A DNA stretch of 64,000 nucleotides from Cellulophaga algicola DSM 14237 (GTDB lineage Bacteria > Bacteroidota > Bacteroidia > Flavobacteriales > Flavobacteriaceae). Shown in pieces: positions 16,523-26,496 of this stretch (the stretch's first letter is position 1; every line of letters starts with the position of its first letter). The translations under genes were made by a program, and so were the position numbers. The DNA is taken from the NCBI RefSeq assembly GCF_000186265.1, contig NC_014934.1:1984001-2048000 (forward strand), given 5' to 3'. The notes below the pieces were generated by a model. It had not been told where the DNA came from. It was given only the letters and a program-made list of their open reading frames with translations, and searched no databases.

Positions 16523-19018
16523 ATGAAAAAACTACTACTACTATTTATGTGCCTTTCCATTGTTTCTATTGAAAGTGTACAAGCGCAAAAGAAGAAAAAT
16601 AAAAAATCTAAAGCAGCTGCTGCAGTACTAGCCACTCCAAAAGACAAAGATGCAATCAAAGCGTATACTGCTGTAATCACTAAAGATGCAACAACAGATG
16701 ATGGTTTGTTTAAAACACATCACGTAAAAAAGGAGTACTTCTATGAAATACCATTTAAGGTCTTAAATAAAGATATGCTTTGGGTAAGTAGAGTTGCTCA
16801 AATTCAAGAGGGCTTGGGAGGTGGTTATATGAATGCAGGTTCTAAAACCAATGAGCAAGTAGTACATTGGGTGCGTTTTCAAGATAAAATACTTCTAAAA
16901 ATCAGGTCTTTTTCTAATACAGCTCCGAGTACAAAAGCAATTGCTAAGTCTGTTGAGGTTAATAATTTTGAACCAACCTTATATGCTTTCGATATTAAAG
17001 CCTTTAATGCGGACTCAACTGCTGTAGTGATTAATGTGACGAAGTTTTTTTCTGAAGATGTGCCTGCGATAAGTGGGTTGTCAAGTAGGTTACGAAAAGA
17101 ATATAAAGTAAAAAAGTTAGATGCTACTAGGAGTTTTGTGAATAGTATAAAGAGTTTTCCTGAAAACATAGAAGTTAAGCAAGACTTTACCTATGTTGCT
17201 TCAGAGCCGCCAACACAATCTAAATCAGAATCTATTAGTCTGCAAATGAATCAATCTATGATTCTTTTGCCAGAAATTCCTATGCAGCCAAGGTTGTATG
17301 ATCCTAGAGTGGGCTTTTTTACGGTAAGTCAGAATGACTATGGTAGTATGGCGTTAAAGGCAGATAAGAAAACATATATCAGACGTTGGAGGTTAGTGCC
17401 AAAAGATCTTGAAGCTTATGCTCGTGGGGAATTGGTGGAGCCCATTAAGCCAATTGTTTATTATTTAGATCCTGGTACTCCCGAGAATTTAAAGGCTTAT
17501 ATGAAACAAGGTATAGAGGACTGGCAAAAACCCTTCGAGGCAGCAGGATTTAAAAATGCTATTATAGCGAAAGATGCACCTACACCAGAAGAAGATCCTG
17601 AATTTAGTCCTGAAGATATTCGGTATTCTGTAGTGCGTTATGTCGCTAGTACGACTCGGAATGCGGTTGGCCCTAGTGTGTCCGATCCAAGAAGTGGAGA
17701 AATTATAGAGAGTGATATTATTTGGTATCACAATCACTTAAGAAGTTATAGAAACCGTTATTTATTAGAAACAGGAGCGGCTAATCCATCAGCACGTACT
17801 TTAGATACTCCAGCTGAAGAAATAGGAGAAATGATGCGTATGGTTATTGCACATGAGGTTGGTCATGCCTTAGGTTTTCCTCATAATATGGCGGCTAGTT
17901 ATGCCTATCCTGTAGCTTCTTTAAGAGATGGTGCGTTTACGCAAGAGTTTGGGTTGGCGGCAAGTTTAATGGATTATACGCGGTATAACTATGTTGCTCA
18001 ACCAGGTGATAAAAATGTTCGCTTTATTCGCCAAATGGGGCCTTATGATCACTATGCTACGAATTGGGGTTATCGTTATATTGCTGCAGCCAACACTGCA
18101 GAAGAAGAGGTGCCTACATTAAATAAGTGGATTTTAGAAAAAGCGAATGATCCTAAATACAAATTTGGAAGGCAGTCAAGTACTTTTGATCCGCAATCAC
18201 AAACCGAAGGGGTGGGTGATGATCCTATTGCAGCGAGCACTTATGGTTTAAAAAATTTAAAATATGTAGCCGCTAATTTGCCAGCATGGACCTCTGATAA
18301 AACTAATAATTATGACGATTTAGAAGAGTTGTATGGAGAATTATTAGGTGTTTATAGCCGTTATGTTGGTCATGTGGTGACCAATATCGGTGGTGTTTTT
18401 GAAGATTTAAAAACACCAGAACAAGGCGGATTTATTTATACACATCTTGACGAAAAATCTCAAAAAGCATCCATGCAATGGTTGCAAAAGAATATTTTTG
18501 ATACTCCAGAATGGTTAATCGATAAAAATATTCTTCAGAATATTGATCATGCTGGATATTTTGAAAAAGTAAGAAAATTGCAAGAAAGACACCTAAATTC
18601 ACTATTGAGTTTTGAGCGAATAGGTAGGCTAATTGATGCAGAAACTACAGATACAAATTATTACAGTGCTTTAGAAATGTTGAAAGATTTACGCTCGGGT
18701 ATTTGGAGCGAAGCGAATAGAGCTAAAAACGTAGCTATCTATAGAAGAAACTTACAACGCTCTTATATAGATAGAATGGGGTATTTACTTAAAGAAGAAG
18801 CCGCGGAAAGACGCCCTGGTAGCTCAGGGTTTGAAGGTGCTATAAGCTATGATGTTGCGCTGTCAGATGTAAGACCTTTAGTGAGAGGAGAGCTAGCTAG
18901 TTTGCGCTCTCGACTTAAAAAAGCCAGAAACTCTGGCGTAAATACAGTAACACAGTATCATTATGATGATGCTATTGCGCGTATAGATGAGTTCTTAAAT
19001 ACAACAGCTGGAAAGTAA
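16523..19018 (+). CDS. Zinc-dependent metalloprotease (DUF5117/DUF5118 type)
   Basis: This is an exported 831-residue metalloprotease. A signal peptide (MKKLLLLFMCLSIVSIES, cleavage near VQAQ) is followed by a lysine-rich stretch. The zinc site is a full metzincin motif, HEVGHALGFPHN, with H444, E445, H448 and H454, and a Met-turn candidate SLMDYTRYNY about 40 residues later. The long N-terminal beta-rich part and the C-terminal helical part match Bacteroidota proteins annotated as zinc-dependent metalloproteases. The substrate is unknown. The gene is monocistronic, with a long upstream spacer and a terminator directly after it. Confidence 0.9.
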   Translation: MKKLLLLFMCLSIVSIESVQAQKKKNKKSKAAAAVLATPKDKDAIKAYTAVITKDATTDDGLFKTHHVKKEYFYEIPFKVLNKDMLWVSRVAQIQEGLGGGYMNAGSKTNEQVVHWVRFQDKILLKIRSFSNTAPSTKAIAKSVEVNNFEPTLYAFDIKAFNADSTAVVINVTKFFSEDVPAISGLSSRLRKEYKVKKLDATRSFVNSIKSFPENIEVKQDFTYVASEPPTQSKSESISLQMNQSMILLPEIPMQPRLYDPRVGFFTVSQNDYGSMALKADKKTYIRRWRLVPKDLEAYARGELVEPIKPIVYYLDPGTPENLKAYMKQGIEDWQKPFEAAGFKNAIIAKDAPTPEEDPEFSPEDIRYSVVRYVASTTRNAVGPSVSDPRSGEIIESDIIWYHNHLRSYRNRYLLETGAANPSARTLDTPAEEIGEMMRMVIAHEVGHALGFPHNMAASYAYPVASLRDGAFTQEFGLAASLMDYTRYNYVAQPGDKNVRFIRQMGPYDHYATNWGYRYIAAANTAEEEVPTLNKWILEKANDPKYKFGRQSSTFDPQSQTEGVGDDPIAASTYGLKNLKYVAANLPAWTSDKTNNYDDLEELYGELLGVYSRYVGHVVTNIGGVFEDLKTPEQGGFIYTHLDEKSQKASMQWLQKNIFDTPEWLIDKNILQNIDHAGYFEKVRKLQERHLNSLLSFERIGRLIDAETTDTNYYSALEMLKDLRSGIWSEANRAKNVAIYRRNLQRSYIDRMGYLLKEEAAERRPGSSGFEGAISYDVALSDVRPLVRGELASLRSRLKKARNSGVNTVTQYHYDDAIARIDEFLNTTAGK

Positions 19019-19022
19019 ATAG

Positions 19023-19058
19023 AAAGGGAGAAATTATAATTAATTTCTCCCTTTTTTT
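19023..19058 (+). terminator. Rho-independent terminator
   Basis: AAAGGGAGAAATTA and TAATTTCTCCCTTT form a 14-bp perfect stem around TAAT, followed by a T run. It ends the metalloprotease transcript and may also act on the convergent phosphate transporter gene. Confidence 0.9.
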
Positions 19059-19084
19059 AAGCCTTCTAAAAATCCAGATGATTC

Positions 19085-21373
19085 TTATTTGTTATTTTGA
19101 TGTGATAAATCAACCTTAGCAGGTTCTACAGAGCTATCATGTTCGTTATAGTACAGCTCTAAAAGATTCATTAAAGCCGTTAGTAAGTCTTTGGTCTCTT
19201 GTAATAATGAAAAGTATAACGTAGTGTTTTTAGGACTAGATTCTTCTGTTCTAGTTCTTTCAACTTGTTTCTCTATTTTTTGAGATACTAAATCAAAGGC
19301 TTCATTCTTATTTTTTATAATGTTTCCTATCTTTTCAAAAGATCTGGTTTCAAAGGCAATTTTTGTAGCGTTAAAAACACTTTCTAATTTTGAATCAATC
19401 TCTTTTAATTCTTTAATTTGATTGTATTTAAGCTTCTTATGATTGTTGTGAATGTGTTTGTGACTTACTTTACTTATATATTCTAAAGACTGCCCCATAT
19501 CTTGTAGATACCCTAGTATGCTAATGTAAAAATTACTAGCCCCAACACTGGCCTCATCTAGGTTTTTAATGAAATAAAAGATATTATCCCGTAATTCGTC
19601 AATCTCTGCAGATAGTTTATTTACTTGTTTTTTATTCTTTTTTAAAGAGTCTAAGTCTTGACGTGCTAATCCATCAATGGCTATAGTGTATATTTTGTTG
19701 CTTCGTCTAACAACATTGGATATGTTATTTGCACTTTCTTCAATAACACCTTGTATGGAGCTACTTTCAGATTTTCTAAGCGTATCTTCTGCTTTTATTT
19801 CTTGTGCTTTTTTACTTTGCTTAAAGTAATTTCTAAAAATCATTAGAAAAGCTAAGGTTAAGAAAACGCCTATAGCGAATATACCACCGTAGTTAATACA
19901 TATGGCAATGATTGCAGAAGCTACAAAAGCAATGATAGCAGTAAAGAACCATCCGCCAATAACATTTAAAACACCTGCTACTCTATATACAGCACTTTCT
20001 GCACCCCATGCTTTATCTGCTAAAGAAGAGCCCATAGCAACCATGAAAGTTACATACGTAGTAGATAGTGGTAATTTCATTGATGTGGCAAGAGATATTA
20101 ATATACTCGCAACCATAAGGTTTACAGCTGCTCTTACTAAATCAAAAGCAGGTTTGTCTTGCTCTTTTACCTTTAAAACAGATGGCGCTAATTTCTCAAA
20201 ACGAGAATTTATGCGTTCCTGTAGGCTATTTGGTAACAAAGAAGAAGAAGATTCAGAGGCTTTTACAGCAAAACGTACAATTTGTCGCGATAAAAAATTA
20301 GGTTCAAAACGTTCTTCACCCTCATCCTGTCTAGATAAATCTACACTTGTTTTAACTACATTTTTAGCTTTAGAAGAAAACCAAATGGTTAAAACCATAA
20401 TTACGCCGGATAGCAATAGAAGTAAAATAGGCATTTTTACTGCATTGGTTAAGCCAGACATATTATATTGAGTTGCTTCAATGCCTGAAGTACTCCAATC
20501 TAAATAGGATTGTAATGCTGCAATAGGTACACCAATAAAATTTACTAAGTCATTACCAGCAAAAGCCATTGCTAAGGCAAAAGTTCCTAGAAGAATGATT
20601 AATTTATAGATATTGGTTTTAAAAACGCTTGTAAGTAAAAGGGATAGTAAACTCCAAAAGATAAAATTTAAGAGAATAAATAAATTGGTCTGTGTTGCAA
20701 TAAATTCAGATACAGGGCCTTCTAGTATAGAAGCGCTCTTTAATCCTTTCACAATAATGAAATAAATGATTGCAGTAATTGCAAATCCTCCGAAAATTGC
20801 GCTTACCCATTTTGCTTGTTTTTCAAATTTAAAAGTAATCAACAAGCGAGAGAAAAACTGAACAATAGCTCCTATTGTAAATGCAATGACTACAGATAAT
20901 AAGATCCCTATAATTATTTCAGTAGCTTTATCTGTGTTGATATATTCTCCTAAAGTAGAGAGACTACCATCAGAGTCAAGTATTTTTAAAATAGAAATAG
21001 CAACTGCAGCACCTAATAACTCAAAAACAATGGAAACCGTTGTTGAGGTAGGCATGCCTAGCGTGTTGAAAAAATCTAAAAGTAAAATATCTGTAATCAT
21101 GACCGCCATGAAAATGATCATGACTTCTGAGAAAACAAAGTTATTTGGGTTAAAGATACCTGTTTTTGCAATATCCATCATACCACTTGATGATACCGCT
21201 CCGAGAGCAATACCAACACTGGCAACAATCATAATTGTTCTAAAAGAGACTGCTTTTGAACCAATTGCTGAATTCAAAAAATTAACAGCATCATTACTAA
21301 CGCCAACTACTAAATCCGTGATTGCTAATACCGCTAGGGCAACAATCATGAATAAATATATATTTTCACCCAT
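19085..21373 (-). CDS. Inorganic phosphate transporter, PiT family, fused to a PhoU-like domain
   Basis: This is an inner-membrane phosphate permease of 762 residues. Both halves carry the PiT signature, VGVSNDAVNFLNSAIGSKAV near the N-terminus and AGNDLVNFIGVPIAAL around residue 270. About 12 hydrophobic segments extend to about residue 520. The remaining 240 or so residues are soluble, highly charged and helical, and resemble a PhoU-like domain, so regulator and channel are joined in one chain. Phosphate uptake by PiT is normally driven by proton or sodium gradients. The gene is alone between a convergent protease gene and a small secreted-protein gene on the same strand. Confidence 0.88.
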   Translation of the reverse strand: MGENIYLFMIVALAVLAITDLVVGVSNDAVNFLNSAIGSKAVSFRTIMIVASVGIALGAVSSSGMMDIAKTGIFNPNNFVFSEVMIIFMAVMITDILLLDFFNTLGMPTSTTVSIVFELLGAAVAISILKILDSDGSLSTLGEYINTDKATEIIIGILLSVVIAFTIGAIVQFFSRLLITFKFEKQAKWVSAIFGGFAITAIIYFIIVKGLKSASILEGPVSEFIATQTNLFILLNFIFWSLLSLLLTSVFKTNIYKLIILLGTFALAMAFAGNDLVNFIGVPIAALQSYLDWSTSGIEATQYNMSGLTNAVKMPILLLLLSGVIMVLTIWFSSKAKNVVKTSVDLSRQDEGEERFEPNFLSRQIVRFAVKASESSSSLLPNSLQERINSRFEKLAPSVLKVKEQDKPAFDLVRAAVNLMVASILISLATSMKLPLSTTYVTFMVAMGSSLADKAWGAESAVYRVAGVLNVIGGWFFTAIIAFVASAIIAICINYGGIFAIGVFLTLAFLMIFRNYFKQSKKAQEIKAEDTLRKSESSSIQGVIEESANNISNVVRRSNKIYTIAIDGLARQDLDSLKKNKKQVNKLSAEIDELRDNIFYFIKNLDEASVGASNFYISILGYLQDMGQSLEYISKVSHKHIHNNHKKLKYNQIKELKEIDSKLESVFNATKIAFETRSFEKIGNIIKNKNEAFDLVSQKIEKQVERTRTEESSPKNTTLYFSLLQETKDLLTALMNLLELYYNEHDSSVEPAKVDLSHQNNK

Positions 21374-21489
21374 TAATTCGTGTATCTAACGGCAAAAATG
21401 CCATTAATATCTGGTATTAAAGTTAATATAAGGTTATGATATAAGACCTACCTTATTTAGAGCTAAATTATGCAAATTCGATTTGTAAT

Positions 21490-21533
21490 GCCCTAAATGT
21501 CGTCCAAAATTCAGAAACTAATCGTTTAGGGGC
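21490..21533. repeat. Inverted repeat with long loop
   Basis: GCCCTAAA and TTTAGGGGC can pair across a 27-nt loop, directly next to the stop of the small secreted protein gene. It could be a weak terminator for that gene or a leader structure of the phosphate transporter transcript. No T run supports a strong terminator. Confidence 0.3.
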
Positions 21534-21935
21534 TTATTTTAAAGAAGAACTTCTTCTAGAAATTGTGCTTTTTGGTTTTTCCGTGGTCACAATGCTTTCA
21601 TCAGAAAGTAAATCTATTGCTATAGTTCTGGATTTTAATGCACCATTAATTTTGGTAATTTCATTGTCCTTTACGGTAACGGCTATTTCTTTGGTTTCAT
21701 ACCCAAGAAAACTAAAAACTAAAATATAATCTCCAGGAGTAATGTTTTCAAATTCATAATTTCCATGAAAATTTGTTTGAGCGACACTAGGAGTGTCCTT
21801 AATTTGGACAGCAGCAAATAATAATGACTCATTTTCTAATTCAATATCAGAAACAGTACCCATAATTGTTCCCGTATTCTGTGAAAAGGTAACTACCGTA
21901 AAAAAGAAAAGTATAATACTAACTGCTTTATTCAT
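21534..21935 (-). CDS. Secreted protein with a stand-alone carboxypeptidase-like regulatory domain
   Basis: This 133-residue protein has a signal peptide (MNKAVSIILFFFTVVTFSQ) and one CarboxypepD_reg-like beta-sandwich, with GTIMGTVSDIELENE at its start and GNYEFENITPGDYILVFSF in the middle. In Bacteroidota this domain normally sits at the N-terminus of TonB-dependent receptors or large surface proteins. Here the protein ends soon after it with a basic Ser/Arg/Lys tail (SRRSSSLK). It could be a free adaptor domain or the remains of a larger gene. No further homologous coding sequence is visible downstream. Confidence 0.7.
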   Translation of the reverse strand: MNKAVSIILFFFTVVTFSQNTGTIMGTVSDIELENESLLFAAVQIKDTPSVAQTNFHGNYEFENITPGDYILVFSFLGYETKEIAVTVKDNEITKINGALKSRTIAIDLLSDESIVTTEKPKSTISRRSSSLK

Positions 21936-22109
21936 CGCTGATTAAATGCTTTTAAATTGCAATGCAAATTAAAAGACAGAATGTAAACTTAAAGTTATCT
22001 TCAGGTTAAAAATATATTTCCAGTAGGTTATGTTTCTGGTTCGAAACCATACGATTTGTAAGCTTGCTTACTTTTAAAAAAATGTATCTTGCACAAAATT
22101 ATGATGCTT

Positions 22110-23453
22110 ATGAACTGGGAGCAGTTACTTTCATTGAAACGACAAGGGGATAATCATAAAAGATTACGAAAAGAACAAGATGAAACACGATTAGGGTTTG
22201 AGGTAGATTATGATAGAATCATATTTTCTTCTGCCTTTAGGTCGCTACAAGATAAAACCCAAGTAATACCTCTTTCTAAAACAGACTTTGTGCACACAAG
22301 ACTTACCCATAGTCTAGAAGTTTCTGTTGTTGGTAGAAGTTTGGGGCGTATAGCCGGAAAAAAAATTCTTGAAAAGCATCCTTATTTAAGTGAAGTTCAT
22401 GGATATCAAATGAATGATTTTGGTGCTATAGTTGCTGCTGCGGCATTATCTCATGATATTGGAAACCCACCTTTTGGTCATAGCGGAGAAAAAGCAATCG
22501 GAGAGTTTTTTAAAACAGGTGGCGGTTTGCATTATAAAGACAAGCTTTCTGATAAAGAATATCAAGATATAATAGATTTTGAAGGAAACGCTAATGGATT
22601 TCGATTGTTAACTGCTTCTAGGCAAGGAGTAGAAGGCGGACTCCGGTTAAGTTATAGTACGTTAGGCGCTTTTATGAAATATCCTAAAGAATCACTTCCC
22701 AAAAGTCCAACAAAGCATATTGCCGATAAGAAATTTGGTTTTTTTCAATCTGATAAAAAGGAGTTTATCCAAGTTGCACAAGAGTTAGGGTTAGTTCAAA
22801 CAAGTGCAGGAGCGTCAGTTAGTTATTCAAGACATCCTTTAACTTTTTTAGTAGAAGCTGCAGATGATATTTGTTATACCATAATAGATTTTGAAGACGG
22901 AATTAATTTAGGCTTAATTTCTGAAGAATTTGCTTTAGAGTATTTAATAAAGCTGGTCAAAAATAGCATTAATACCAAGAAGTATACTTCTATGGCACAT
23001 AGGGAAGACCGCTTAAGTTATTTAAGAGCCCTGGCGATTAACACCCTTATTACCGATGCGGTGCGGATCTTTGTTGAAAATGAAACTGCTATTTTGGCTG
23101 GGGAGTTTCATGTGGCTTTGTTAGATAAAAGTGATTATAAAGCGCAAATTGATGATATTATAAAAATTAGTATTGATAAAATTTATCAATCTCAAGAGGT
23201 TGTTGAAAAAGAGATAGCGGGATATAAAATTATCTCAGATATACTCAACGTATACACTAAGGCTTTAATGAATAAAAAGGAAGGTATAGCTTCTAATTAT
23301 GACAAGCTTTTAATAAAAACGCTACCAGGAAATTATAAAATTACGGATGGCTCTGCATATGACATTTTATTAAACACATGTTGTTATGTAGCGAGTCTAT
23401 CGGACAGCGCGGCAGTCCATATTCACAATAAAATTATGGGGAAACAATTATAA
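22110..23453 (+). CDS. dgt: Deoxyguanosinetriphosphate triphosphohydrolase
   Basis: This cytoplasmic HD-domain enzyme cleaves dGTP to deoxyguanosine and triphosphate and so adjusts dNTP pools. The metal site is seen in RLTHSLEVS (H67) and SHDIGNPPFGHSGE (H115, D116). The N-terminal segment SSAFRSLQDKTQV is diagnostic. The ATG giving MNWEQLLSLKRQGD is chosen over an upstream TTG and two upstream ATGs, because relatives begin with a similar NW segment. The length of 447 residues is typical. The gene converges with the DUF3078 gene, 6 bp away. Confidence 0.93.
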   Translation: MNWEQLLSLKRQGDNHKRLRKEQDETRLGFEVDYDRIIFSSAFRSLQDKTQVIPLSKTDFVHTRLTHSLEVSVVGRSLGRIAGKKILEKHPYLSEVHGYQMNDFGAIVAAAALSHDIGNPPFGHSGEKAIGEFFKTGGGLHYKDKLSDKEYQDIIDFEGNANGFRLLTASRQGVEGGLRLSYSTLGAFMKYPKESLPKSPTKHIADKKFGFFQSDKKEFIQVAQELGLVQTSAGASVSYSRHPLTFLVEAADDICYTIIDFEDGINLGLISEEFALEYLIKLVKNSINTKKYTSMAHREDRLSYLRALAINTLITDAVRIFVENETAILAGEFHVALLDKSDYKAQIDDIIKISIDKIYQSQEVVEKEIAGYKIISDILNVYTKALMNKKEGIASNYDKLLIKTLPGNYKITDGSAYDILLNTCCYVASLSDSAAVHIHNKIMGKQL

Positions 23454-23459
23454 AACACT

Positions 23460-24566
23460 TTAAAAGTCATAGGAAAGACCTACACCCAAAATTTGTTTAA
23501 ACTGAATTTTGGGTACTCCTTTTTGAGTAATATTACCATCGTCATCCGTAACTTCATCAAATAAGATATCATCATCAAAAATTACTTGAGTACCTATAGT
23601 ACTCGTAATATATTTGTTAACTTTCAGGTTAAAATTAAGTTCCCAATCTACATCAATATTTCCAAGACTATTCAGGTAATCGGTGTATAAACTTATTCTG
23701 TGGTTCATAAATACATTGGTCATAATCTCTTTTTCCCAAGTGTTGGTGATTAAAAAACCAAGTTCCATGTATACATTTTGACCTTTCTCGAGAATATTGC
23801 CTTCTGCATCTTTAACTGCTTTTTTTACACCAAATGATCCATTATTTGCTAGGGCTTGATCTAGAACAAAAGTAGCTTTTTGAGTAACGGGAGATATGTA
23901 GAGGTTAAATTTTTTGCCTTCAGGAATGTATGAGGTACCAGCACCTAGAAATAGATAGCCTGGTGCCATAAAAGTTGAAATAGGGCTTTCCGTATCGGGG
24001 TATTTGTACCCGTTGGAAAATTGGGTGTTAAAATTCATTTTCACGGAGTAATACCAATTGGTAATGGTATCTTTTCTATAGCCAAAGGTAGAGCTGAAAC
24101 GAATAACATCTTCTGTTTTTCTTAATTCCCGATCTTCTTGTGCATTTAAACCATAGCGCACTTCCAAGTCATTATTCCATTGTATGTACCTAAATTTATA
24201 GTTTCTAACAAATTTTGCATTTGCAGCCCCAGAAATAGAATTATTTCCACCGGCATTCCAATTTACAAAAGCCACCTCACTAAAATTCATACCAATCTTA
24301 TTTTCAATATCCCAAAAGGATGGAATTTTGAATCTTTGGTATTTGTTTTTTAGCGGTTTTGTCTTTTTAAATGATATTACGGGATTGGTTAAATTAGCAC
24401 CTCTAGGGATATTTTTAATTTGGTTTTGAAATGAACGTATAACAATTGTGTCTATAGCAATAGAATCTATTTCTTGAGGCTCAGGGATGCTGTCCTGAGC
24501 ACTAATTTTAGATACACACAAGAATAGGAATAAGAAAGCGGTTAATTTCAGACTATTTAGTTGCAT
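23460..24566 (-). CDS. DUF3078 domain outer-surface protein
   Basis: This exported protein of 368 residues has a signal peptide ending near SKISAQ. The region after residue 90 shows the DUF3078 features, including FVNWNAGGNNSISG and FRYIQWNNDLEVRYGLNAQ, with alternating hydrophobic residues and an aromatic end (GVGLSYDF) typical of an outer-membrane beta-barrel. Its function is unknown. It overlaps the 3' end of dxs by 14 bases and is probably translated from the same transcript, an arrangement that has no obvious functional meaning. Confidence 0.85.
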   Translation of the reverse strand: MQLNSLKLTAFLFLFLCVSKISAQDSIPEPQEIDSIAIDTIVIRSFQNQIKNIPRGANLTNPVISFKKTKPLKNKYQRFKIPSFWDIENKIGMNFSEVAFVNWNAGGNNSISGAANAKFVRNYKFRYIQWNNDLEVRYGLNAQEDRELRKTEDVIRFSSTFGYRKDTITNWYYSVKMNFNTQFSNGYKYPDTESPISTFMAPGYLFLGAGTSYIPEGKKFNLYISPVTQKATFVLDQALANNGSFGVKKAVKDAEGNILEKGQNVYMELGFLITNTWEKEIMTNVFMNHRISLYTDYLNSLGNIDVDWELNFNLKVNKYITSTIGTQVIFDDDILFDEVTDDDGNITQKGVPKIQFKQILGVGLSYDF

Positions 24567-26334
24567 TAAGTATGGTGTTGATTTTCAATTTAAAGGATAA
24601 AGCATCAATCTTAGTAATTTGATGAAGCTCTTTGGTTGTTCCGTGTTCTATAATTTTATCATCAATACCTAAAACTGTTATTGGTTTATGGTAGGATAAT
24701 TCATTAGCAAATTCTACAATAGCACTTCCAAAACCTCCAATTTTACAACCATCTTCTATAGTTATAATATGATCGTAAGAATCAAATATATGCTTTAATG
24801 CTGTGCTGTCTAAAGGTTTTATAAATCGCATGTTGTAATGGCCTATCTTCTCATTAGGTTCAATATCATGGAGCACATCTGTTACCATGTTGCCTATATG
24901 ACCTATAGAAAGTACCACAATTTTCGTTCCATTTTTGAGTTTTTTGGCTTTTCCTATTTCTATTTTTTCAAAAGGAACTTTCCACTCTTTTAATACACCG
25001 CGTCCTCTAGGGTATCTTATAACTATGGGGTGATTTAAACCTAACTGTGCAGTATACATCATATTTCTTAATTCTAGTTCATTCATAGGAACGGCAAGAA
25101 TTAAATTAGGAATGCACCTTAAATAGGCAATATCATATAATCCATGGTGTGTGGCGCCATCTTGGCCTACTAGACCAGCTCTGTCTAGACAAAAGATTAC
25201 GGGTAAGTTTTGTATGGCTACATCATGTATAACTTGGTCATAAGCTCGTTGCAGGAACGTAGAATATATCGTGCAAAAAGGCATGTAACCTTCCGTAGTC
25301 ATCCCTGCTGCTAAGGTAACTGCATGTTGTTCTGCAATACCAACATCAAAGGCTCTTTCAGGAAATTCTTGCATCATAAATTTTAAGGAACTTCCTGTAG
25401 GCATTGCTGGAGTTATGCCTATAATTTTTTTATTATGTCTAGCTAATTCAACAATGGTGTGTCCAAATACATCTTGATACTTAGCAGGTTGAAATTCTTT
25501 TGACTTAGGAAGTAAATCTCCTGTTTCTTTATTAAATTTTCCAGGAGCATGATAGATTACTTGGTTTTCTTCTGCTTGTTTTAGGCCTTTTCCTTTGGTG
25601 GTAATGAGGTGTAATAATTTTGGGCCTTTTTTAGTTTTTAATTTTTCTAAAGTTGAAATAACCAATTCTATATCATGACCGTCTATTGGTCCTGTATAAT
25701 CAAAATTTAAACATTCAAAAATGTTTTCATCTTTTGCTGTTCCCTTTTTTACGTTAGTCAGGTATTTTTTTAGCGCTCCAACACTAGGATCAATTCCTAT
25801 AGCATTATCATTTAGAATAATTAAAATATTAGCATCTGTTGCTCCAGCATGGTTTAGTGCTTCAAAAGCCATTCCGCTGGCAATAGAAGCATCGCCTATA
25901 ACGGCGATATGGTTTTTTTCTGAGGCACCATCTAATTTTGCAGCAAGTGCCATTCCAAGAATAGCAGAGATAGAGGTAGAGCTATGACCTGTGCCAAAGG
26001 TGTCATACTTACTTTCACTTCGTTTAGGAAAACCACTGATACCATTTAATTGTCTGTTGGTTTCAAAAATTTCTTTTCTACCTGTTAGTATTTTATGACC
26101 GTATGCTTGGTGGCCTACATCCCAAATAAGGTTATCTATTGGTGTATTAAAAACATAATGTAAGGCAATCGTTAGTTCCACTACACCTAGACTAGCTCCT
26201 AAATGACCTTCTTTTGTAGCGACGATGGCAATAATAAATTCTCTTAATTCTTGCGCAAGTTTAGGTAGCTGTTCAAGAGACAGTTTTCTTAATTCTTCAG
26301 GAGAATTAATATGTTGTAAAATGGAGCTATTCAT
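24553..26334 (-). CDS. dxs: 1-deoxy-D-xylulose-5-phosphate synthase
   Basis: This is the first enzyme of the MEP isoprenoid pathway. It joins pyruvate and glyceraldehyde 3-phosphate with thiamine diphosphate. The ThDP segment IGDASIASGMAFEALNHAG and the later LNDN are present, and the transketolase-type DVGIAEQHAVTLAAGM contains the catalytic Glu. The chosen ATG (MNSSILQHINSPEEL) is 21 bases inside a longer frame that would begin with TTG. The length of 593 residues is at the short end of the family, as is usual in flavobacteria. Its product feeds the prenyl synthase and carotenoid genes located about 14 kb away. Confidence 0.95.
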   Translation of the reverse strand: MNSSILQHINSPEELRKLSLEQLPKLAQELREFIIAIVATKEGHLGASLGVVELTIALHYVFNTPIDNLIWDVGHQAYGHKILTGRKEIFETNRQLNGISGFPKRSESKYDTFGTGHSSTSISAILGMALAAKLDGASEKNHIAVIGDASIASGMAFEALNHAGATDANILIILNDNAIGIDPSVGALKKYLTNVKKGTAKDENIFECLNFDYTGPIDGHDIELVISTLEKLKTKKGPKLLHLITTKGKGLKQAEENQVIYHAPGKFNKETGDLLPKSKEFQPAKYQDVFGHTIVELARHNKKIIGITPAMPTGSSLKFMMQEFPERAFDVGIAEQHAVTLAAGMTTEGYMPFCTIYSTFLQRAYDQVIHDVAIQNLPVIFCLDRAGLVGQDGATHHGLYDIAYLRCIPNLILAVPMNELELRNMMYTAQLGLNHPIVIRYPRGRGVLKEWKVPFEKIEIGKAKKLKNGTKIVVLSIGHIGNMVTDVLHDIEPNEKIGHYNMRFIKPLDSTALKHIFDSYDHIITIEDGCKIGGFGSAIVEFANELSYHKPITVLGIDDKIIEHGTTKELHQITKIDALSFKLKINTILNATK

Positions 26335-26484
26335 ATGAAATCTAAAATCAAGCAAAAGTACTTATTTTGAAATATTCTTACCGTTAGATTTTCATTCAAT
26401 TATGCACTATATGTTCAAAATTGACATCTTTCTCTTTTTTTTAAGGTTTTAATTTCAAATTAGTCAAGAACAATTAACTTTTAA

Positions 26485-26492
26485 TACTTTTG
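26485..26492 (+). promoter_or_regulatory. Promoter -7 element of tadA
   Basis: TACTTTTG matches TAnnTTTG and ends only 4 bp before the tadA ATG, which implies a nearly leaderless transcript. Confidence 0.4.
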
Positions 26493-26496
26493 GTAT

